DNA of 64,000 nt from Cronobacter malonaticus LMG 23826. GTDB taxonomy: Bacteria; Pseudomonadota; Gammaproteobacteria; Enterobacterales; Enterobacteriaceae. A program made the position numbers and the translations under genes. Location of the stretch: positions 2,480,001 to 2,544,000 of the forward strand of contig NZ_CP013940.1 of assembly GCF_001277215.2 (NCBI RefSeq), written 5' to 3'. Below are positions 49,098-58,211 of this stretch, piece by piece. The notes below the pieces were generated by a model. That model saw nothing but the letters and a program-made list of their open reading frames with translations, was not told where the DNA came from and ran no database searches. Every line of letters begins with the position of its first letter. The first letter of the stretch is position 1.

Positions 49098-49113
49098 TGG
49101 CATTCGCTTTGCA
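49098..49113 (+). promoter_or_regulatory. Sigma-54 promoter of the rut operon
   Basis: TGGCATTCGCTTTGCA fits the -24/-12 consensus TGGCAC-N5-TTGCA, with GG (49099-49100) and GC (49111-49112) exactly ten bases apart. The rut operon is NtrC-controlled in E. coli, so this fits nitrogen regulation. The predicted start is near 49124, about 70 bases before rutA. Confidence 0.85.
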
Positions 49114-49195
49114 AAACCCTCTCTGAGCGCGGCACAGGACGTGCAGGATGCAACGCCACGCGACGGTTCTTTCACCCGAAAAAGAGAGGTTCGTG

Positions 49196-50284
49196 ATGAA
49201 AATTGGTGTCTTTGTGCCTATCGGAAATAACGGCTGGCTGATCTCCACCCATGCCCCGCAATACATGCCGACGTTCGAGCTGAATAAAGCCATTGTGCAG
49301 AAAGCCGAGCAGCAGCAGTTCGATTTTGCGCTCTCGATGATCAAACTGCGCGGCTTCGGCGGGAAGACCGAATTCTGGGATCACAATCTGGAGTCGTTCA
49401 CCTTAATGGCGGGCCTCGCCGCCGTGACCTCGCGTATACAGATTTACGCCACCGCCGCCACGCTCACCCTGCCGCCCGCGATTGTGGCGCGCATGGCGTC
49501 AACCATCGACTCCATCTCCGGCGGACGGTTTGGCGTGAATCTCGTGACCGGCTGGCAGAAGCCGGAGTATGAACAGATGGGCCTGTGGCCGGGCGATGAC
49601 TACTTCTCGCGCCGCTACGACTACCTCACTGAATATGTCCATGTGCTGCGCGACCTCTGGGACACCGGACGGAGCGATTTTAAAGGCGACTACTTTACGA
49701 TGAACGACTGCCGCGTCAGCCCGCGCCCGCAGCAGCCGATGAAAGTGATCTGCGCCGGCCAGAGCGACGCGGGTATGGCGTTTTCCGCACAGCATGCCGA
49801 CTACAACTTCTGCTTTGGTAAGGGCGTCAACACGCCCGCCGCGTTCGCCCCGACCGCCGCGCGCATGAAAGCGGCGGCCGAAAAAGCCGGGCGCGATGTG
49901 GGCTCTTACGTACTCTTTATGGTGATCGCCGATGAGACCGACGAAGCGGCGCGCGCCAAATGGGAGCACTACAAAGCGGGTGCCGATGAAGAAGCGCTGT
50001 CGTGGCTCACCGAGCAGAGTCAGAAAGATACCCGCTCCGGCGCGGATACCAACGTACGCCAGATGGCGGACCCGACTTCGGCGGTCAATATCAATATGGG
50101 AACGCTGGTCGGCTCTTACGCGAGCGTCGCCCGGATGCTGGATGAAGTCGCCGCCGTGCCTGGCACCGAAGGCGTGCTACTGACGTTCGACGATTTCCTG
50201 ACCGGCATCGACGCCTTTGGCGAACACATTCAGCCGCTGATGCGCTGTCGCGATCATCTGCGCGTGACGCAGGAGGTGGCCTGA
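49196..50284 (+). CDS. rutA: Pyrimidine monooxygenase RutA
   Basis: A flavin-dependent (FMN) monooxygenase of the luciferase-like family, 362 residues, that opens the uracil ring between N3 and C4 to give ureidoacrylate. Reduced flavin comes from RutF. Family blocks are [56 protein letters not shown] and [17 protein letters not shown]. The ATG at 49196 follows AGAGAGG; 16 upstream codons were rejected. It heads rutABCDEFG, and its stop codon overlaps the rutB start by one base (TGATG). Confidence 0.97.
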   Translation: MKIGVFVPIGNNGWLISTHAPQYMPTFELNKAIVQKAEQQQFDFALSMIKLRGFGGKTEFWDHNLESFTLMAGLAAVTSRIQIYATAATLTLPPAIVARMASTIDSISGGRFGVNLVTGWQKPEYEQMGLWPGDDYFSRRYDYLTEYVHVLRDLWDTGRSDFKGDYFTMNDCRVSPRPQQPMKVICAGQSDAGMAFSAQHADYNFCFGKGVNTPAAFAPTAARMKAAAEKAGRDVGSYVLFMVIADETDEAARAKWEHYKAGADEEALSWLTEQSQKDTRSGADTNVRQMADPTSAVNINMGTLVGSYASVARMLDEVAAVPGTEGVLLTFDDFLTGIDAFGEHIQPLMRCRDHLRVTQEVA

Positions 50285-50982
50285 TGAATGCGATAACACT
50301 GACGGCGCGCCCCGAGGCGCTCACCTTCCCGCCGGAACAGAGCGCGCTGATTGTGGTGGATATGCAAAACGCCTACGCAAGCCAGGGCGGCTATCTGGAT
50401 CTGGCGGGGTTTGACGTTTCGGCCACCGCGCCGGTGATTGAGAACATCAAAACCGCCGTGGCCGCCGCGCGCGAGGCGGGCATGACCATCGTCTGGTTCC
50501 AGAACGGCTGGGACAGCGACTACCTCGAGGCGGGCGGCCCCGGCTCGCCAAACTTCCATAAATCGAACGCGCTGAAAACCATGCGCCGCCGCCCGGAGCT
50601 GCACGGCAAGCTGCTGGCAAAAGGCGGCTGGGACTATCAGCTGGTAGATGAACTGACGCCGCTTCCCGGCGATATCGTGCTGCCGAAACCGCGCTACAGC
50701 GGCTTTTTCAATACGCCGCTCGACAGCATGCTGCGCGCGCGCAATATCCGCCATCTGGTATTTACCGGCATCGCCACCAACGTCTGCGTGGAATCGACGC
50801 TGCGCGACGGCTTTTTCCTGGAGTATTTCGGCGTAGTGCTGGAAGACGCCACGCACCAGGCCGGGCCGCCGTTCGCCCAGCAGGCCGCGCTGTTTAATAT
50901 CGAAACCTTTTTCGGCTGGGTGAGCGACGTGCAGAGCTTCTGCGACGCGCTCTCCCCGGAAGCCCTCGCCCGCATCGCCTAA
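50284..50982 (+). CDS. rutB: Ureidoacrylate amidohydrolase RutB
   Basis: A cysteine hydrolase of the isochorismatase family, 232 residues, that splits ureidoacrylate to aminoacrylate, CO2 and ammonia. The catalytic triad is visible: Asp in [10 protein letters not shown] (about residue 24), Lys in [11 protein letters not shown] (about residue 137) and Cys in [15 protein letters not shown] (about residue 172). Start overlaps the rutA stop, so translation is coupled. E. coli RutB has 230 residues. Confidence 0.96.
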   Translation: MNAITLTARPEALTFPPEQSALIVVDMQNAYASQGGYLDLAGFDVSATAPVIENIKTAVAAAREAGMTIVWFQNGWDSDYLEAGGPGSPNFHKSNALKTMRRRPELHGKLLAKGGWDYQLVDELTPLPGDIVLPKPRYSGFFNTPLDSMLRARNIRHLVFTGIATNVCVESTLRDGFFLEYFGVVLEDATHQAGPPFAQQAALFNIETFFGWVSDVQSFCDALSPEALARIA

Positions 50983-50991
50983 GGAGTCGTT

Positions 50992-51390
50992 ATGCCAAAA
51001 CAGGTCATTATGCCGCCCGGCACCAGCACGCCCATCGCGCCCTTTGTGCCCGGCACGCTCGCTGACGGCGTGGTCTATGTCTCGGGCACGCTGCCTTTTG
51101 ATAGCGCCAACAATGTGGTGTATCCCGGCGACCCAAAGGCGCAAACCCGCCATGTGCTGGAGGCGATTCGGCGCGTTATCGAAACGGCGGGCGGGACGAT
51201 GGAGGACGTGACGTTCAACTCGATCTTTATTACCGACTGGAAAAACTACGCCGCGATTAACGAGATATACGCGGAGTTTTTCCCCGGCGATAAACCAGCG
51301 CGTTTCTGTATTCAGTGCGGGCTGGTGAAACCGGAGGCGCTGGTGGAGATAGCGACAGTCGCCCATATCGGACAGCCGGGAGGCGCATGA
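50992..51390 (+). CDS. rutC: Aminoacrylate reactivity protein RutC (RidA family)
   Basis: A RidA/YjgF-family protein of 132 residues, probably a trimer, that removes or deaminates the reactive 3-aminoacrylate made in the pathway. Family landmarks are [19 protein letters not shown] near residues 17-35, the [18 protein letters not shown] block, and the C-terminal [20 protein letters not shown] with the ligand-binding Arg and the Cys-rich strand. GGAG precedes the ATG. The stop overlaps the rutD start. Confidence 0.95.
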   Translation: MPKQVIMPPGTSTPIAPFVPGTLADGVVYVSGTLPFDSANNVVYPGDPKAQTRHVLEAIRRVIETAGGTMEDVTFNSIFITDWKNYAAINEIYAEFFPGDKPARFCIQCGLVKPEALVEIATVAHIGQPGGA

Positions 51391-52193
51391 TGAAACTGCG
51401 TATAAGCGAAGCGCCCTTTCCCGGCGCGCCGGTGATGGTGATGATTGCGGGCCTCGGCGGGCTTGGCGGTTACTGGCTGGCGCAGCAGAACGCGCTGAGT
51501 CGCGATTATCAGGTGGTGGTGTATGACCAGCGCGGCACCGGTGATAACGCCGATACGCTGCCGGAGGGTTATACGCTCGCCGATATGGCGCAGGAGCTGC
51601 ACCGCGCGCTGTTAATCCACGGCGTGCGTCGTTATACGGTGGTTGGCCACGCGCTTGGCGGGCTGGTGGGTCTTGAACTGGCGCTGGCGTTTCCGGAGGC
51701 GATAAGCGCGCTGGTGATTATTAACGGCTGGCTGTCGCTGAGCGCCTGGACGCGCCGCTGCTTTGAAGCCCGTGAGCGGCTGCTGCTCGACAGCGGCCCG
51801 GCGGCCTATATCGCCGCGCAACCGCTGTTTCTCTACCCGCCGTCGTGGGCGCAGGAGAATCAGCCGCGTCTCGAAGCCGAAGAGGCACTGCATAACGCCC
51901 ACTTTCAGGGCACCGAAAACCTGCTGCGCAGGCTGTGGGCGCTGAAAAACGCCGATTATCGCGAGCGCGCCGCGCGCGTTATCACGCCGGTTCAGATTAT
52001 CTGCGCGCGCGATGACATGCTGGTGCCGTGGACCTGTTCGCAGGCGCTGCACGAGGCGCTGCCCCACAGCCGTCTTGACGTGATGGACTTCGGCGGCCAC
52101 GCCTGCAACGTCACCGCGCCCCAGCCGTTTCATTCTCTGCTTTATGCCGGGCTGGCATCACTTGCGCCCGCGCCCCACAAGGAGACCGTATGA
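51390..52193 (+). CDS. rutD: Putative aminoacrylate hydrolase RutD
   Basis: An alpha/beta hydrolase of 267 residues that speeds loss of ammonia from aminoacrylate to malonic semialdehyde. The oxyanion region is [15 protein letters not shown], the family nucleophile elbow reads GHALGGLVG (Ala in place of the usual Ser, as E. coli RutD has GHALGALVG), and the acid and His lie in [10 protein letters not shown] and GGHACNVT. The ATG at 51390 overlaps the rutC stop (TGATG) with GGGAGG six bases upstream; an ATG one codon earlier is possible. The stop overlaps rutE (ATGA). Confidence 0.94.
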   Translation: MKLRISEAPFPGAPVMVMIAGLGGLGGYWLAQQNALSRDYQVVVYDQRGTGDNADTLPEGYTLADMAQELHRALLIHGVRRYTVVGHALGGLVGLELALAFPEAISALVIINGWLSLSAWTRRCFEARERLLLDSGPAAYIAAQPLFLYPPSWAQENQPRLEAEEALHNAHFQGTENLLRRLWALKNADYRERAARVITPVQIICARDDMLVPWTCSQALHEALPHSRLDVMDFGGHACNVTAPQPFHSLLYAGLASLAPAPHKETV

Positions 52194-52780
52194 GCGAAGC
52201 TCTGAGCGCCAGCACGCTCGCCACGTTATTTACCGACGCCCGCACCCACAGCGCCTGGCGTGAGACACCCGTCAGCGACGCGCAGTTGCGCGATCTCTAT
52301 GAAATGGTGCGCCTCGGCCCGACCTCCGCCAACTGCTCGCCGGGGCGGCTGCTGTTTGTCACCACGCCGCAGGCCAAAGCCCGCCTGAAACCCGCGCTCT
52401 CCAGCGGCAACGTTGAGAAAACCATGCAGGCACCGGTGACCGCCATCGTCGCCTGGGACAGTGAATTTTACGAGGCGCTGCCGACGCTGTTTCCCTATGC
52501 CGACGCCCGCGCCTGGTTCACCTCCAGCCCGGCGGTGGCTGAGGAGACTGCGTTTCGCAATAGCTCGCTACAGGCCGGGTATCTGATCATGGCCTGCCGG
52601 GCGCTGGGGCTTGATACCGGCCCGATGTCCGGCTTTGACCGCGCGGCGGTGGACGCCGAATTCTTCAGCGGCACTCCCTGGAAGAGCAATCTGCTTATCA
52701 ATATCGGCTATGGCGATACCGAAAAACTGCATCCGCGCCTGCCTCGTCTTGCCTTTGAAGACGCCTGCGCGATCGTTTAA
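52190..52780 (+). CDS. rutE: Malonic semialdehyde reductase RutE
   Basis: A flavin nitroreductase-family enzyme of 196 residues, the E. coli length, that reduces malonic semialdehyde to 3-hydroxypropionate, the end product of the Rut pathway. FMN-binding blocks are [17 protein letters not shown] near residues 43-59 and [14 protein letters not shown] near residues 136-149. Translation is coupled to rutD by an ATGA overlap. E. coli YdfG can do the same reaction. Confidence 0.95.
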   Translation: MSEALSASTLATLFTDARTHSAWRETPVSDAQLRDLYEMVRLGPTSANCSPGRLLFVTTPQAKARLKPALSSGNVEKTMQAPVTAIVAWDSEFYEALPTLFPYADARAWFTSSPAVAEETAFRNSSLQAGYLIMACRALGLDTGPMSGFDRAAVDAEFFSGTPWKSNLLINIGYGDTEKLHPRLPRLAFEDACAIV

Positions 52781-52789
52781 GGAGGGGTT

Positions 52790-53290
52790 ATGAGTGAACA
52801 ACAGGCTTTTCGCGATGCAATGTCCCGCCTCGGCGCGGCGGTGAATATTGTGACGACCGACGGCCCGGCGGGCATGGCGGGCTTTACCGCCTCGGCGGTG
52901 TGCAGCGTGACGGACAGCCCACCGACGCTGCTGGTGTGTCTGAACCGCAACGCCTCCGTCTGGCCGGTGTTTCAGGCCAACGGGCAGCTGTGCGTCAACA
53001 CGCTCGCCGCCGGGCACGAGGCGCTCTCCGGGCTCTTCGGCGGCAAAACCCCGATGGAAGAGCGCTTCGCCGCCGCCCGCTGGCATCGCGGCGTCACCGG
53101 CTCTCCGCAACTTGACGGCGCGGTGGTCTCTTTCGACTGCCGGGTGGAACAGGTGGTGCCGGTCTCCACCCACGATGTGCTGCTGTGCCGGGTGCTTGAG
53201 ATCTCACGTAACGACGATACGCACGGTCTGGTCTGGTTTGACCGGCGCTATCACGCCCTTTCACGCCCCGTCTGCGGGCTTGCCTCTTAG
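52790..53290 (+). CDS. rutF: NADH:flavin reductase RutF
   Basis: A short-chain flavin reductase of 166 residues that supplies reduced FMN to RutA. Motifs are [27 protein letters not shown] (about residues 15-37), [17 protein letters not shown] and FCVNTLA-like ([19 protein letters not shown]). A strong GGAGGGG site precedes the ATG. It follows rutE by nine bases within the operon. Confidence 0.95.
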   Translation: MSEQQAFRDAMSRLGAAVNIVTTDGPAGMAGFTASAVCSVTDSPPTLLVCLNRNASVWPVFQANGQLCVNTLAAGHEALSGLFGGKTPMEERFAAARWHRGVTGSPQLDGAVVSFDCRVEQVVPVSTHDVLLCRVLEISRNDDTHGLVWFDRRYHALSRPVCGLAS

Positions 53291-53307
53291 CTCCACAGGA
53301 GATACCT

Positions 53308-54645
53308 ATGGCCAATTCCTGGTTTCCTCACTGGCGTAAACCTGCCGGCCCCGCGGGCGGCGTGGTCGCCCCCGATGAAACGCTCTCCGCTGGCCAGACG
53401 CTGATCATGGGCGTGCAGCACGCGGTGGCGATGTTTGGCGCGACGGTGCTGATGCCGCTTTTAATGGGGCTCGACCCGAATTTGTCGATTCTGATGTCCG
53501 GCATCGGCACGCTGCTGTTTTTTGTGATTACCAGCGGACGGGTGCCGAGCTATCTCGGCTCCAGCGCCGCTTTTGTAGGCGTGGTGATCGCCGCGACCGG
53601 CTTTAACGGCCAGGGGCTGAACCCGAATATGAGCGTGGCGCTGGGCGGGATCATCGCCTGCGGCTTGCTGTATACGCTTATCGGCGTGGTGGTGATGAAA
53701 TCGGGCACGCGCTGGATAGAACGGCTGATGCCGCCGGTCGTCACCGGGGCCGTGGTGATGGCGATCGGGCTTAACCTCGCGCCGATTGCCGTTAAAAGCG
53801 TCTCCACCAGCGGCTTTGACGGCTGGATGGCGGTGATGACGGTGCTCTGTATCGGCCTCGTGGCGGTGTTTACGCGCGGCATGGTGCAGCGGCTGCTCAT
53901 TCTGATGGGGCTTATCGCCGCCTGGGCGCTGTACGCGCTGTTCACCAATGTACTGGGCTTCGGCAAGCCGGTGGATTTTACGCCGGTGGCGCAGGCCGCG
54001 TGGTTCGGCCTGCCGCACTTCGCCGCGCCCACGTTTAACGTGCAGGCCATCATGCTGATTGCACCGGTCGCCGTGATTCTGGTGGCGGAAAACCTCGGGC
54101 ATCTGAAAGCGGTGGCAGGCATGACGGGGCGCAATATGGACTCGTATATGGGGCGCGCGTTTGTTGGCGACGGGCTGGCGACAATGCTTTCCGGCGCGGT
54201 GGGCGGCAGCGGCGTGACGACTTATGCGGAAAATATTGGCGTGATGGCGGTAACCAAAGTCTACTCGACGCTGGTCTTTGTGGCGGCGGCGGTCATCGCC
54301 CTGCTGCTCGGCTTCTCGCCGAAATTCGGCGCGCTGATCCACACTATTCCGGCCCCGGTTATCGGCGGCGCGTCAATTGTGGTGTTCGGGCTGATTGCGG
54401 TCGCGGGCGCGCGTATCTGGGTGCAGAACCATGTTGATCTCAGCCAGAACGGTAATTTGATTATGGTGGCGGTCACGCTGGTGCTGGGCGCGGGCGATTT
54501 CGCGCTCACGGTAGGCGGCTTTACGCTTGGCGGCATCGGCACCGCGACCTTCGGGGCGATTGCGCTCAATACGCTGTTAAGCCGCAGGCAGGCTCAGACG
54601 CCGGAGCCTGTGCTTGCGCCGCAGGAGCCGCCCCCGCAGGCATAA
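53308..54645 (+). CDS. rutG: Pyrimidine permease RutG
   Basis: An inner-membrane nucleobase transporter of the NCS2/uracil-xanthine permease family, 445 residues with about fourteen helices, importing uracil and probably thymine and xanthine. Family landmarks are LIMGVQHAVAMFGATVLMP near residues 32-50, APVAVILVAENLGHLKAVAG (with the conserved Glu), and the SGAVGGSGVTTYAENIGV substrate region. GGAGATACCT precedes the ATG. It is the last gene of the rut operon, and a hairpin follows. Confidence 0.96.
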   Translation: MANSWFPHWRKPAGPAGGVVAPDETLSAGQTLIMGVQHAVAMFGATVLMPLLMGLDPNLSILMSGIGTLLFFVITSGRVPSYLGSSAAFVGVVIAATGFNGQGLNPNMSVALGGIIACGLLYTLIGVVVMKSGTRWIERLMPPVVTGAVVMAIGLNLAPIAVKSVSTSGFDGWMAVMTVLCIGLVAVFTRGMVQRLLILMGLIAAWALYALFTNVLGFGKPVDFTPVAQAAWFGLPHFAAPTFNVQAIMLIAPVAVILVAENLGHLKAVAGMTGRNMDSYMGRAFVGDGLATMLSGAVGGSGVTTYAENIGVMAVTKVYSTLVFVAAAVIALLLGFSPKFGALIHTIPAPVIGGASIVVFGLIAVAGARIWVQNHVDLSQNGNLIMVAVTLVLGAGDFALTVGGFTLGGIGTATFGAIALNTLLSRRQAQTPEPVLAPQEPPPQA

Positions 54646-54670
54646 AAAAACCGCCGGGAATACCCGGCGG
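54645..54670 (-). terminator. Terminator hairpin between rutG and ymdF
   Basis: Stem CCGCCGGG (54651-54658) with CCCGGCGG (54663-54670). The T run lies on the minus-strand side, so it acts best for ymdF and may end rutG transcripts less sharply. Confidence 0.75.
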
Positions 54671-54729
54671 TCAGGGGTGCTATTAACCTTTGACGTACAT
54701 GGGATGGTTAATAACGGTCATGCGAGGCG

Positions 54730-54903
54730 CTAGCTACGGCCGCCGCCATGACTGTTTTTACCCCCTTTTTTCCCAGCTTCGGAGGCGCGTTGCGGGTCAT
54801 TTTTGAAGTTCCCGCCGCTCTGCTGGCCACCTTTACGACCTGCTTCTGATGCTCTGTCACGATCTTCTGCGAAATTACCTGAACCACCACGATGGTTTGC
54901 CAT
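54730..54903 (-). CDS. ymdF: KGG-repeat stress protein YmdF
   Basis: A 57-residue hydrophilic protein of the con-10/KGG family (E. coli YmdF and YciG). It carries two tandem motifs of the form RASEAGxKGG (DRASEAGRKGGQQSGGNF and QRASEAGKKGG), rich in Gly, Lys and Ser, and a Gly-rich tail. Relatives are induced in stationary phase and help stress tolerance and motility; the mechanism is unknown. The ATG at 54903 follows a GGAGGTCAGAA site; nine upstream codons were rejected. Confidence 0.93.
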   Translation of the reverse strand: MANHRGGSGNFAEDRDRASEAGRKGGQQSGGNFKNDPQRASEAGKKGGKNSHGGGRS

Positions 54904-55301
54904 TTCTGACCTCCAGATTGTGTGAATCATTAGACATCATACTGCATTCAGTAAAAGAGGATTCTTTCACCTCACGGCACTGGCCGGAGCCGTTATCGTT
55001 GCCGCGTGATTAAAAGCTTAGCCAGGGTGCCCGCCCTCGTCACTTTTCGGAAACATTTAGCAACATCAATCTGGCGTTTCGCCCGTAAAACTGACGAAAC
55101 GATTGATAAGACGTTCTTATGATTGAAAAATTTAAGCGCGGCAAAAATGTGACCTGATGCTACAAACGCCCTGTCATAGATAAACTCTTACTTTTAAAGA
55201 TTTTTTAGCCATCGATTTGCACTCTTCAGGCAGAGGCATATGCTTAATGGATGAGCGCAGCGATAGCGGCTGCGGTAAACACTGATACAGGAGCAAGGCT
55301 G
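54904..55301. promoter_or_regulatory. Intergenic region between ymdF and wrbA (398 bases)
   Basis: Divergent promoter region; I see no gene or RNA. Both neighbours are general-stress genes in E. coli, so sigma-S promoters are expected, but I could not fix their positions. Confidence 0.45.
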
Positions 55302-55898
55302 ATGGCGAAAGTTCTGGTGCTTTATTATTCCATGTACGGGCATGTCGAAACGCTGGCGCACGCGGTGGCGGAAGGCGTCGAAAAGGTTCAGGGCGCGGAA
55401 GTGACGATTAAGCGCGTGCCGGAAACCATGCAGGCGGAAGCCTTCGCGAAAGCGGGCGGTAAAACGCAGAACGCGCCGGTCGCCACGCCGCAGGAACTCG
55501 CCGATTACGATGCCATTATCATTGGTACTCCGACCCGTTTCGGCAATATGTCTGGCCAGATGCGCACCTTCTTTGACCAGACGGGCGGCCTGTGGGCCTC
55601 CGGCGCGCTGTACGGCAAACTGGCGAGCGTCTTTAGCTCGACCGGTACCGGCGGCGGTCAGGAGCACACGATCTCCTCCACATGGACTACCCTTGCTCAT
55701 CATGGAATGATCATTGTGCCTATCGGTTACGGGGCGCAGGAGCTGTTTGATATTTCCACGGTTCGCGGCGGAACGCCTTACGGCGCGACAACTATCGCAG
55801 GCGGCGACGGTTCACGCCAGCCAAGCCAGGAAGAACTGGCGATCGCCCGCTATCAGGGCGAATATGTGGCGGGCCTCGCCGTCAAAATGAAAGGCTAA
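55302..55898 (+). CDS. wrbA: NAD(P)H:quinone oxidoreductase WrbA
   Basis: A flavodoxin-like FMN enzyme of 198 residues, the E. coli length, that reduces quinones with two electrons and so limits oxidative stress; it is a cytosolic tetramer. The phosphate loop is [15 protein letters not shown] near residues 8-22 and the flavin-binding loops are [22 protein letters not shown] (two parts, about 76-97) and [13 protein letters not shown] near residues 111-123. The ATG at 55302 follows AGGAGCAAGGCTG. yccJ follows by 25 bases; the pair is conserved and sigma-S-linked in E. coli. Confidence 0.97.
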   Translation: MAKVLVLYYSMYGHVETLAHAVAEGVEKVQGAEVTIKRVPETMQAEAFAKAGGKTQNAPVATPQELADYDAIIIGTPTRFGNMSGQMRTFFDQTGGLWASGALYGKLASVFSSTGTGGGQEHTISSTWTTLAHHGMIIVPIGYGAQELFDISTVRGGTPYGATTIAGGDGSRQPSQEELAIARYQGEYVAGLAVKMKG

Positions 55899-55923
55899 CT
55901 CACTCACTTCACAGGAGGAAAGC

Positions 55924-56151
55924 ATGCCAACACAAGAATCGAAAACCCATCACGTGGGGGAATGGGCCAGCCTGCGTAATACGTCCCCTGAGATCGCCGA
56001 AGCGATTTTCGAAGTGGCCGATTACGATGAGGTGATGGCCGAGAAGATCTGGGAAGAAGGCAGCGACGAAGTGCTGATCCGCGCCTTTAAGAAAACCGAC
56101 AAAGATTCGCTCTTCTGGGGCGAACAGACGATCGAACGTAAGAACGTCTGA
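55924..56151 (+). CDS. yccJ: YccJ family protein
   Basis: A 75-residue cytosolic protein identical in length to E. coli YccJ and nearly so in sequence ([41 protein letters not shown]). No fold or activity is assigned. It starts 25 bases after wrbA with GGAGGAAAGC before the ATG, so it is the second gene of that operon. A strong hairpin terminator follows. Confidence 0.94.
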   Translation: MPTQESKTHHVGEWASLRNTSPEIAEAIFEVADYDEVMAEKIWEEGSDEVLIRAFKKTDKDSLFWGEQTIERKNV

Positions 56152-56158
56152 GACTTCG

Positions 56159-56186
56159 GCCCTCTGCTTACGCAGAGGGCTTCGTT
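56159..56186 (+). terminator. Rho-independent terminator after yccJ
   Basis: Stem GCCCTCTGC (56159-56167) with GCAGAGGGC (56172-56180), followed by TTCGTTTT. Confidence 0.85.
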
Positions 56187-57074
56187 TTATGGCTGCGTGC
56201 GCTGCGCGGCCAGCTGTTTCTCAAAAGCCTCCCGCGACTGCGCGACATAGCGCGCCAGCCCTTTCTTATCAATAAACGCGTTATCCTCGCCTCGCGCCTT
56301 GCGCGCCATTTTATCCATCAGGCCAAAACGCTCGCCTTTGTTGGCAAGAAAGATATCCACCTGTTGCGCCTCAAGCCGCGTAAAACTCTGGCGGATATCT
56401 TCTACCAGCGTCGGGTAGTTGCGGTTGTTAATCAGCGGATACCCCGGCGTTGCCAGGCTGTCGGCATAGATAAGCGTTTTGCCGTCGGCGAGTGTGACTT
56501 TCCAGGAGGTCGCTCCCGGTAAATGGCCGGGCGTGAAAATGGCCGCAAGCGTCACGTTACCCAGATGCCATTGCTGCCCGTCCTGCGCCTCAATATCCAC
56601 CGTCACTGGCGGGAATGGCAGCGCGTCGCCCAGTGCGAAATCCTCTTTACCGCCGCGCGCCATCTGCTCTGCGTTGGCATGGCTTGCGATAACGCGCGCG
56701 CCGCTCCACGCTTTAAGCCTCGCAATACCGCCCGCCTGATCGAGCCGCGCATGACTGTTCACGATGTAGCGAATATCGGCGATGCGAAAACCGAGCGCTT
56801 CAATATTGCGTCTGATTTGCGGCGCGCTGGCGTCAAGGCCCGCGTCAATCAGGATGTGGCCCTGCGGCGTGGTGATCAACACCGACGAGAGATTTTCGGT
56901 GCCGACGTACCAGACGCCGGGCCAGATGGCGAAGGGCTGAACGGGCTTCGCCCAGGCCTCAAAAAGCGAATACGGTGGTGCCTCGGCCAGCGGCTGGGCA
57001 GGGTCGAGCGCGGCCTGTGCAGGTAAAGAGAACAGTGACATCAGACAAGAAAAAAGTGCGATACGGGGTTTCAT
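56187..57074 (-). CDS. B3-type metallo-beta-lactamase-fold protein with R/Q/K active site
   Basis: A 295-residue exported protein of the subclass B3 metallo-beta-lactamase family. The signal peptide ends AQA before ALDPAQP. Zinc ligands are altered: the HxHxDH motif reads HARLDQ (H108, R110, D112, Q113; standard 116, 118, 120, 121), H184 of TPGHLPG is kept (standard 196), and the last His is replaced by Lys in NKGERFG (K246, standard 263). This is the set called B3-RQK, described from memory for Cronobacter, Salmonella and Serratia enzymes with weak metal binding and modest lactamase activity. The ATG at 57074 follows AGGAG; longer starts were rejected. A LysR gene faces it. Confidence 0.88.
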   Translation of the reverse strand: MKPRIALFSCLMSLFSLPAQAALDPAQPLAEAPPYSLFEAWAKPVQPFAIWPGVWYVGTENLSSVLITTPQGHILIDAGLDASAPQIRRNIEALGFRIADIRYIVNSHARLDQAGGIARLKAWSGARVIASHANAEQMARGGKEDFALGDALPFPPVTVDIEAQDGQQWHLGNVTLAAIFTPGHLPGATSWKVTLADGKTLIYADSLATPGYPLINNRNYPTLVEDIRQSFTRLEAQQVDIFLANKGERFGLMDKMARKARGEDNAFIDKKGLARYVAQSREAFEKQLAAQRTQP

Positions 57075-57080
57075 TATCAT

Positions 57081-57095
57081 CTCCTGAGTAAGGAG
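57081..57095. promoter_or_regulatory. Candidate LysR-type operator in the MBL-lysR gap
   Basis: CTCCT-GAGTA-AGGAG is a perfect 5-bp inverted repeat of the T-N11-A type that LysR proteins bind. It also contains the ribosome site of the MBL gene, so its pairing may only reflect that. Confidence 0.35.
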
Positions 57096-57146
57096 ACGCA
57101 GTATAATCAGCGCCTTTTTAATGCGGCTCAATTGGAATGACATCTG

Positions 57147-58049
57147 ATGAATATCCTGCAACTGGATATGAACCTGCTTAAAGTGCTCTATGTGATGCTA
57201 CAGACGGGTACGACCGGCGAGACGGCGCAGCGGCTCAATATTACCCCTTCCGCCGTCAGCCACGCACTCTCACGCCTTCGCGAGGCGCTCGGCGATCCGC
57301 TGTTTCGCCGCGACGGGAACCGCCAGCATCCCACGCCTTTCGCGCAGGCGCTGCGCGATAAACTGGTGCCGCTCTTTGTTTCGCTGAATGAAGAGATGTT
57401 CGGCGAGCCGCAGCCGCATGAGCGGCGCTTTCGGGTGGTGGTGCCGCCCGCGCTCAATACGCTGCTCGCCCCTGTTCTTGCGCAAAAAGCGCATCAGGCG
57501 CAGGCGAGCGTAGAGTGCGTGGCGTTCGAGCGGCGCGCCTGGCGCGACGATCTGGTGGATGGTTCGATTGATCTGCTGCTGGCGGTGGGCGATCACCAGA
57601 AGCAGCTGAGCGCGCTGCACTATGAGCGCGTCGGGCAGACGCGGCTGGTTATCCTTTATGGCCCGCCGCTTCGCCCTGCGCTTGCCGGGAAAAACAGCCT
57701 GACGCTCGCAGGGCTGTGCGACTATCCGCACGCCTATTGTCACCCGTGGCCGCAGCCAGAAAACGAGCTGGATCGCCAGCTTGCGCGCAGTGGACTGACA
57801 CGACGGCTGGGGTTTATCGGCACCGATTACGCGCAGCTTCCTGGCGTGCTGCGCGAAGCGCCGCTGCTGGCGGTGGTGCCCTGGCCGTGGTTTGCCACGC
57901 TCAAAGATAACGCACAGCTCTCCATGCTGGAGCTTGACGATGAAAAAGCGCTCGGCAGTCTTTTTTTGCAGTACCGCACCTCGACGGTGGCATGGAAAAA
58001 ACGATTTATCGTTGCGGTGCGCCAGGCGCTAACGCCCTGGTATTGTTGA
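57147..58049 (+). CDS. LysR-type transcription regulator
   Basis: A LysR-family regulator of 300 residues, unnamed. The N-terminal winged helix-turn-helix (about 8-66) reads LDMNLLKVLYVML, then TGETAQRLNITPSAVSHALS, then LREALGDPLFRRDG. The effector domain (about 95-300) has a normal length, with RRFRVVVPPALNTLLAPVL as its first strand-helix. It is divergent from the B3 MBL-fold gene across 72 bases, the usual place for the target of a LysR regulator. No effector can be predicted. Confidence 0.9.
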   Translation: MNILQLDMNLLKVLYVMLQTGTTGETAQRLNITPSAVSHALSRLREALGDPLFRRDGNRQHPTPFAQALRDKLVPLFVSLNEEMFGEPQPHERRFRVVVPPALNTLLAPVLAQKAHQAQASVECVAFERRAWRDDLVDGSIDLLLAVGDHQKQLSALHYERVGQTRLVILYGPPLRPALAGKNSLTLAGLCDYPHAYCHPWPQPENELDRQLARSGLTRRLGFIGTDYAQLPGVLREAPLLAVVPWPWFATLKDNAQLSMLELDDEKALGSLFLQYRTSTVAWKKRFIVAVRQALTPWYC

Positions 58050-58157
58050 GAATCTTCTCAAACGTGCTGTTGATGGCTAACGACTGGCTACACTTCAAAC
58101 GTGTACTCACGACTCCTGAGATACATGCTCGATGTGAATCCCCTGATACTGTTATTT

Positions 58158-58182
58158 CCTGCCCGGTGGGCAGGATTTTTTT
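58158..58182 (+). terminator. Rho-independent terminator after the LysR gene
   Basis: Stem CCTGCCC (58158-58164) with GGGCAGG (58168-58174), followed by ATTTTTTTT. Confidence 0.88.
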
Positions 58183-58211
58183 TACCTGTTAAAGGGAGAG
58201 CGAAACTACCG

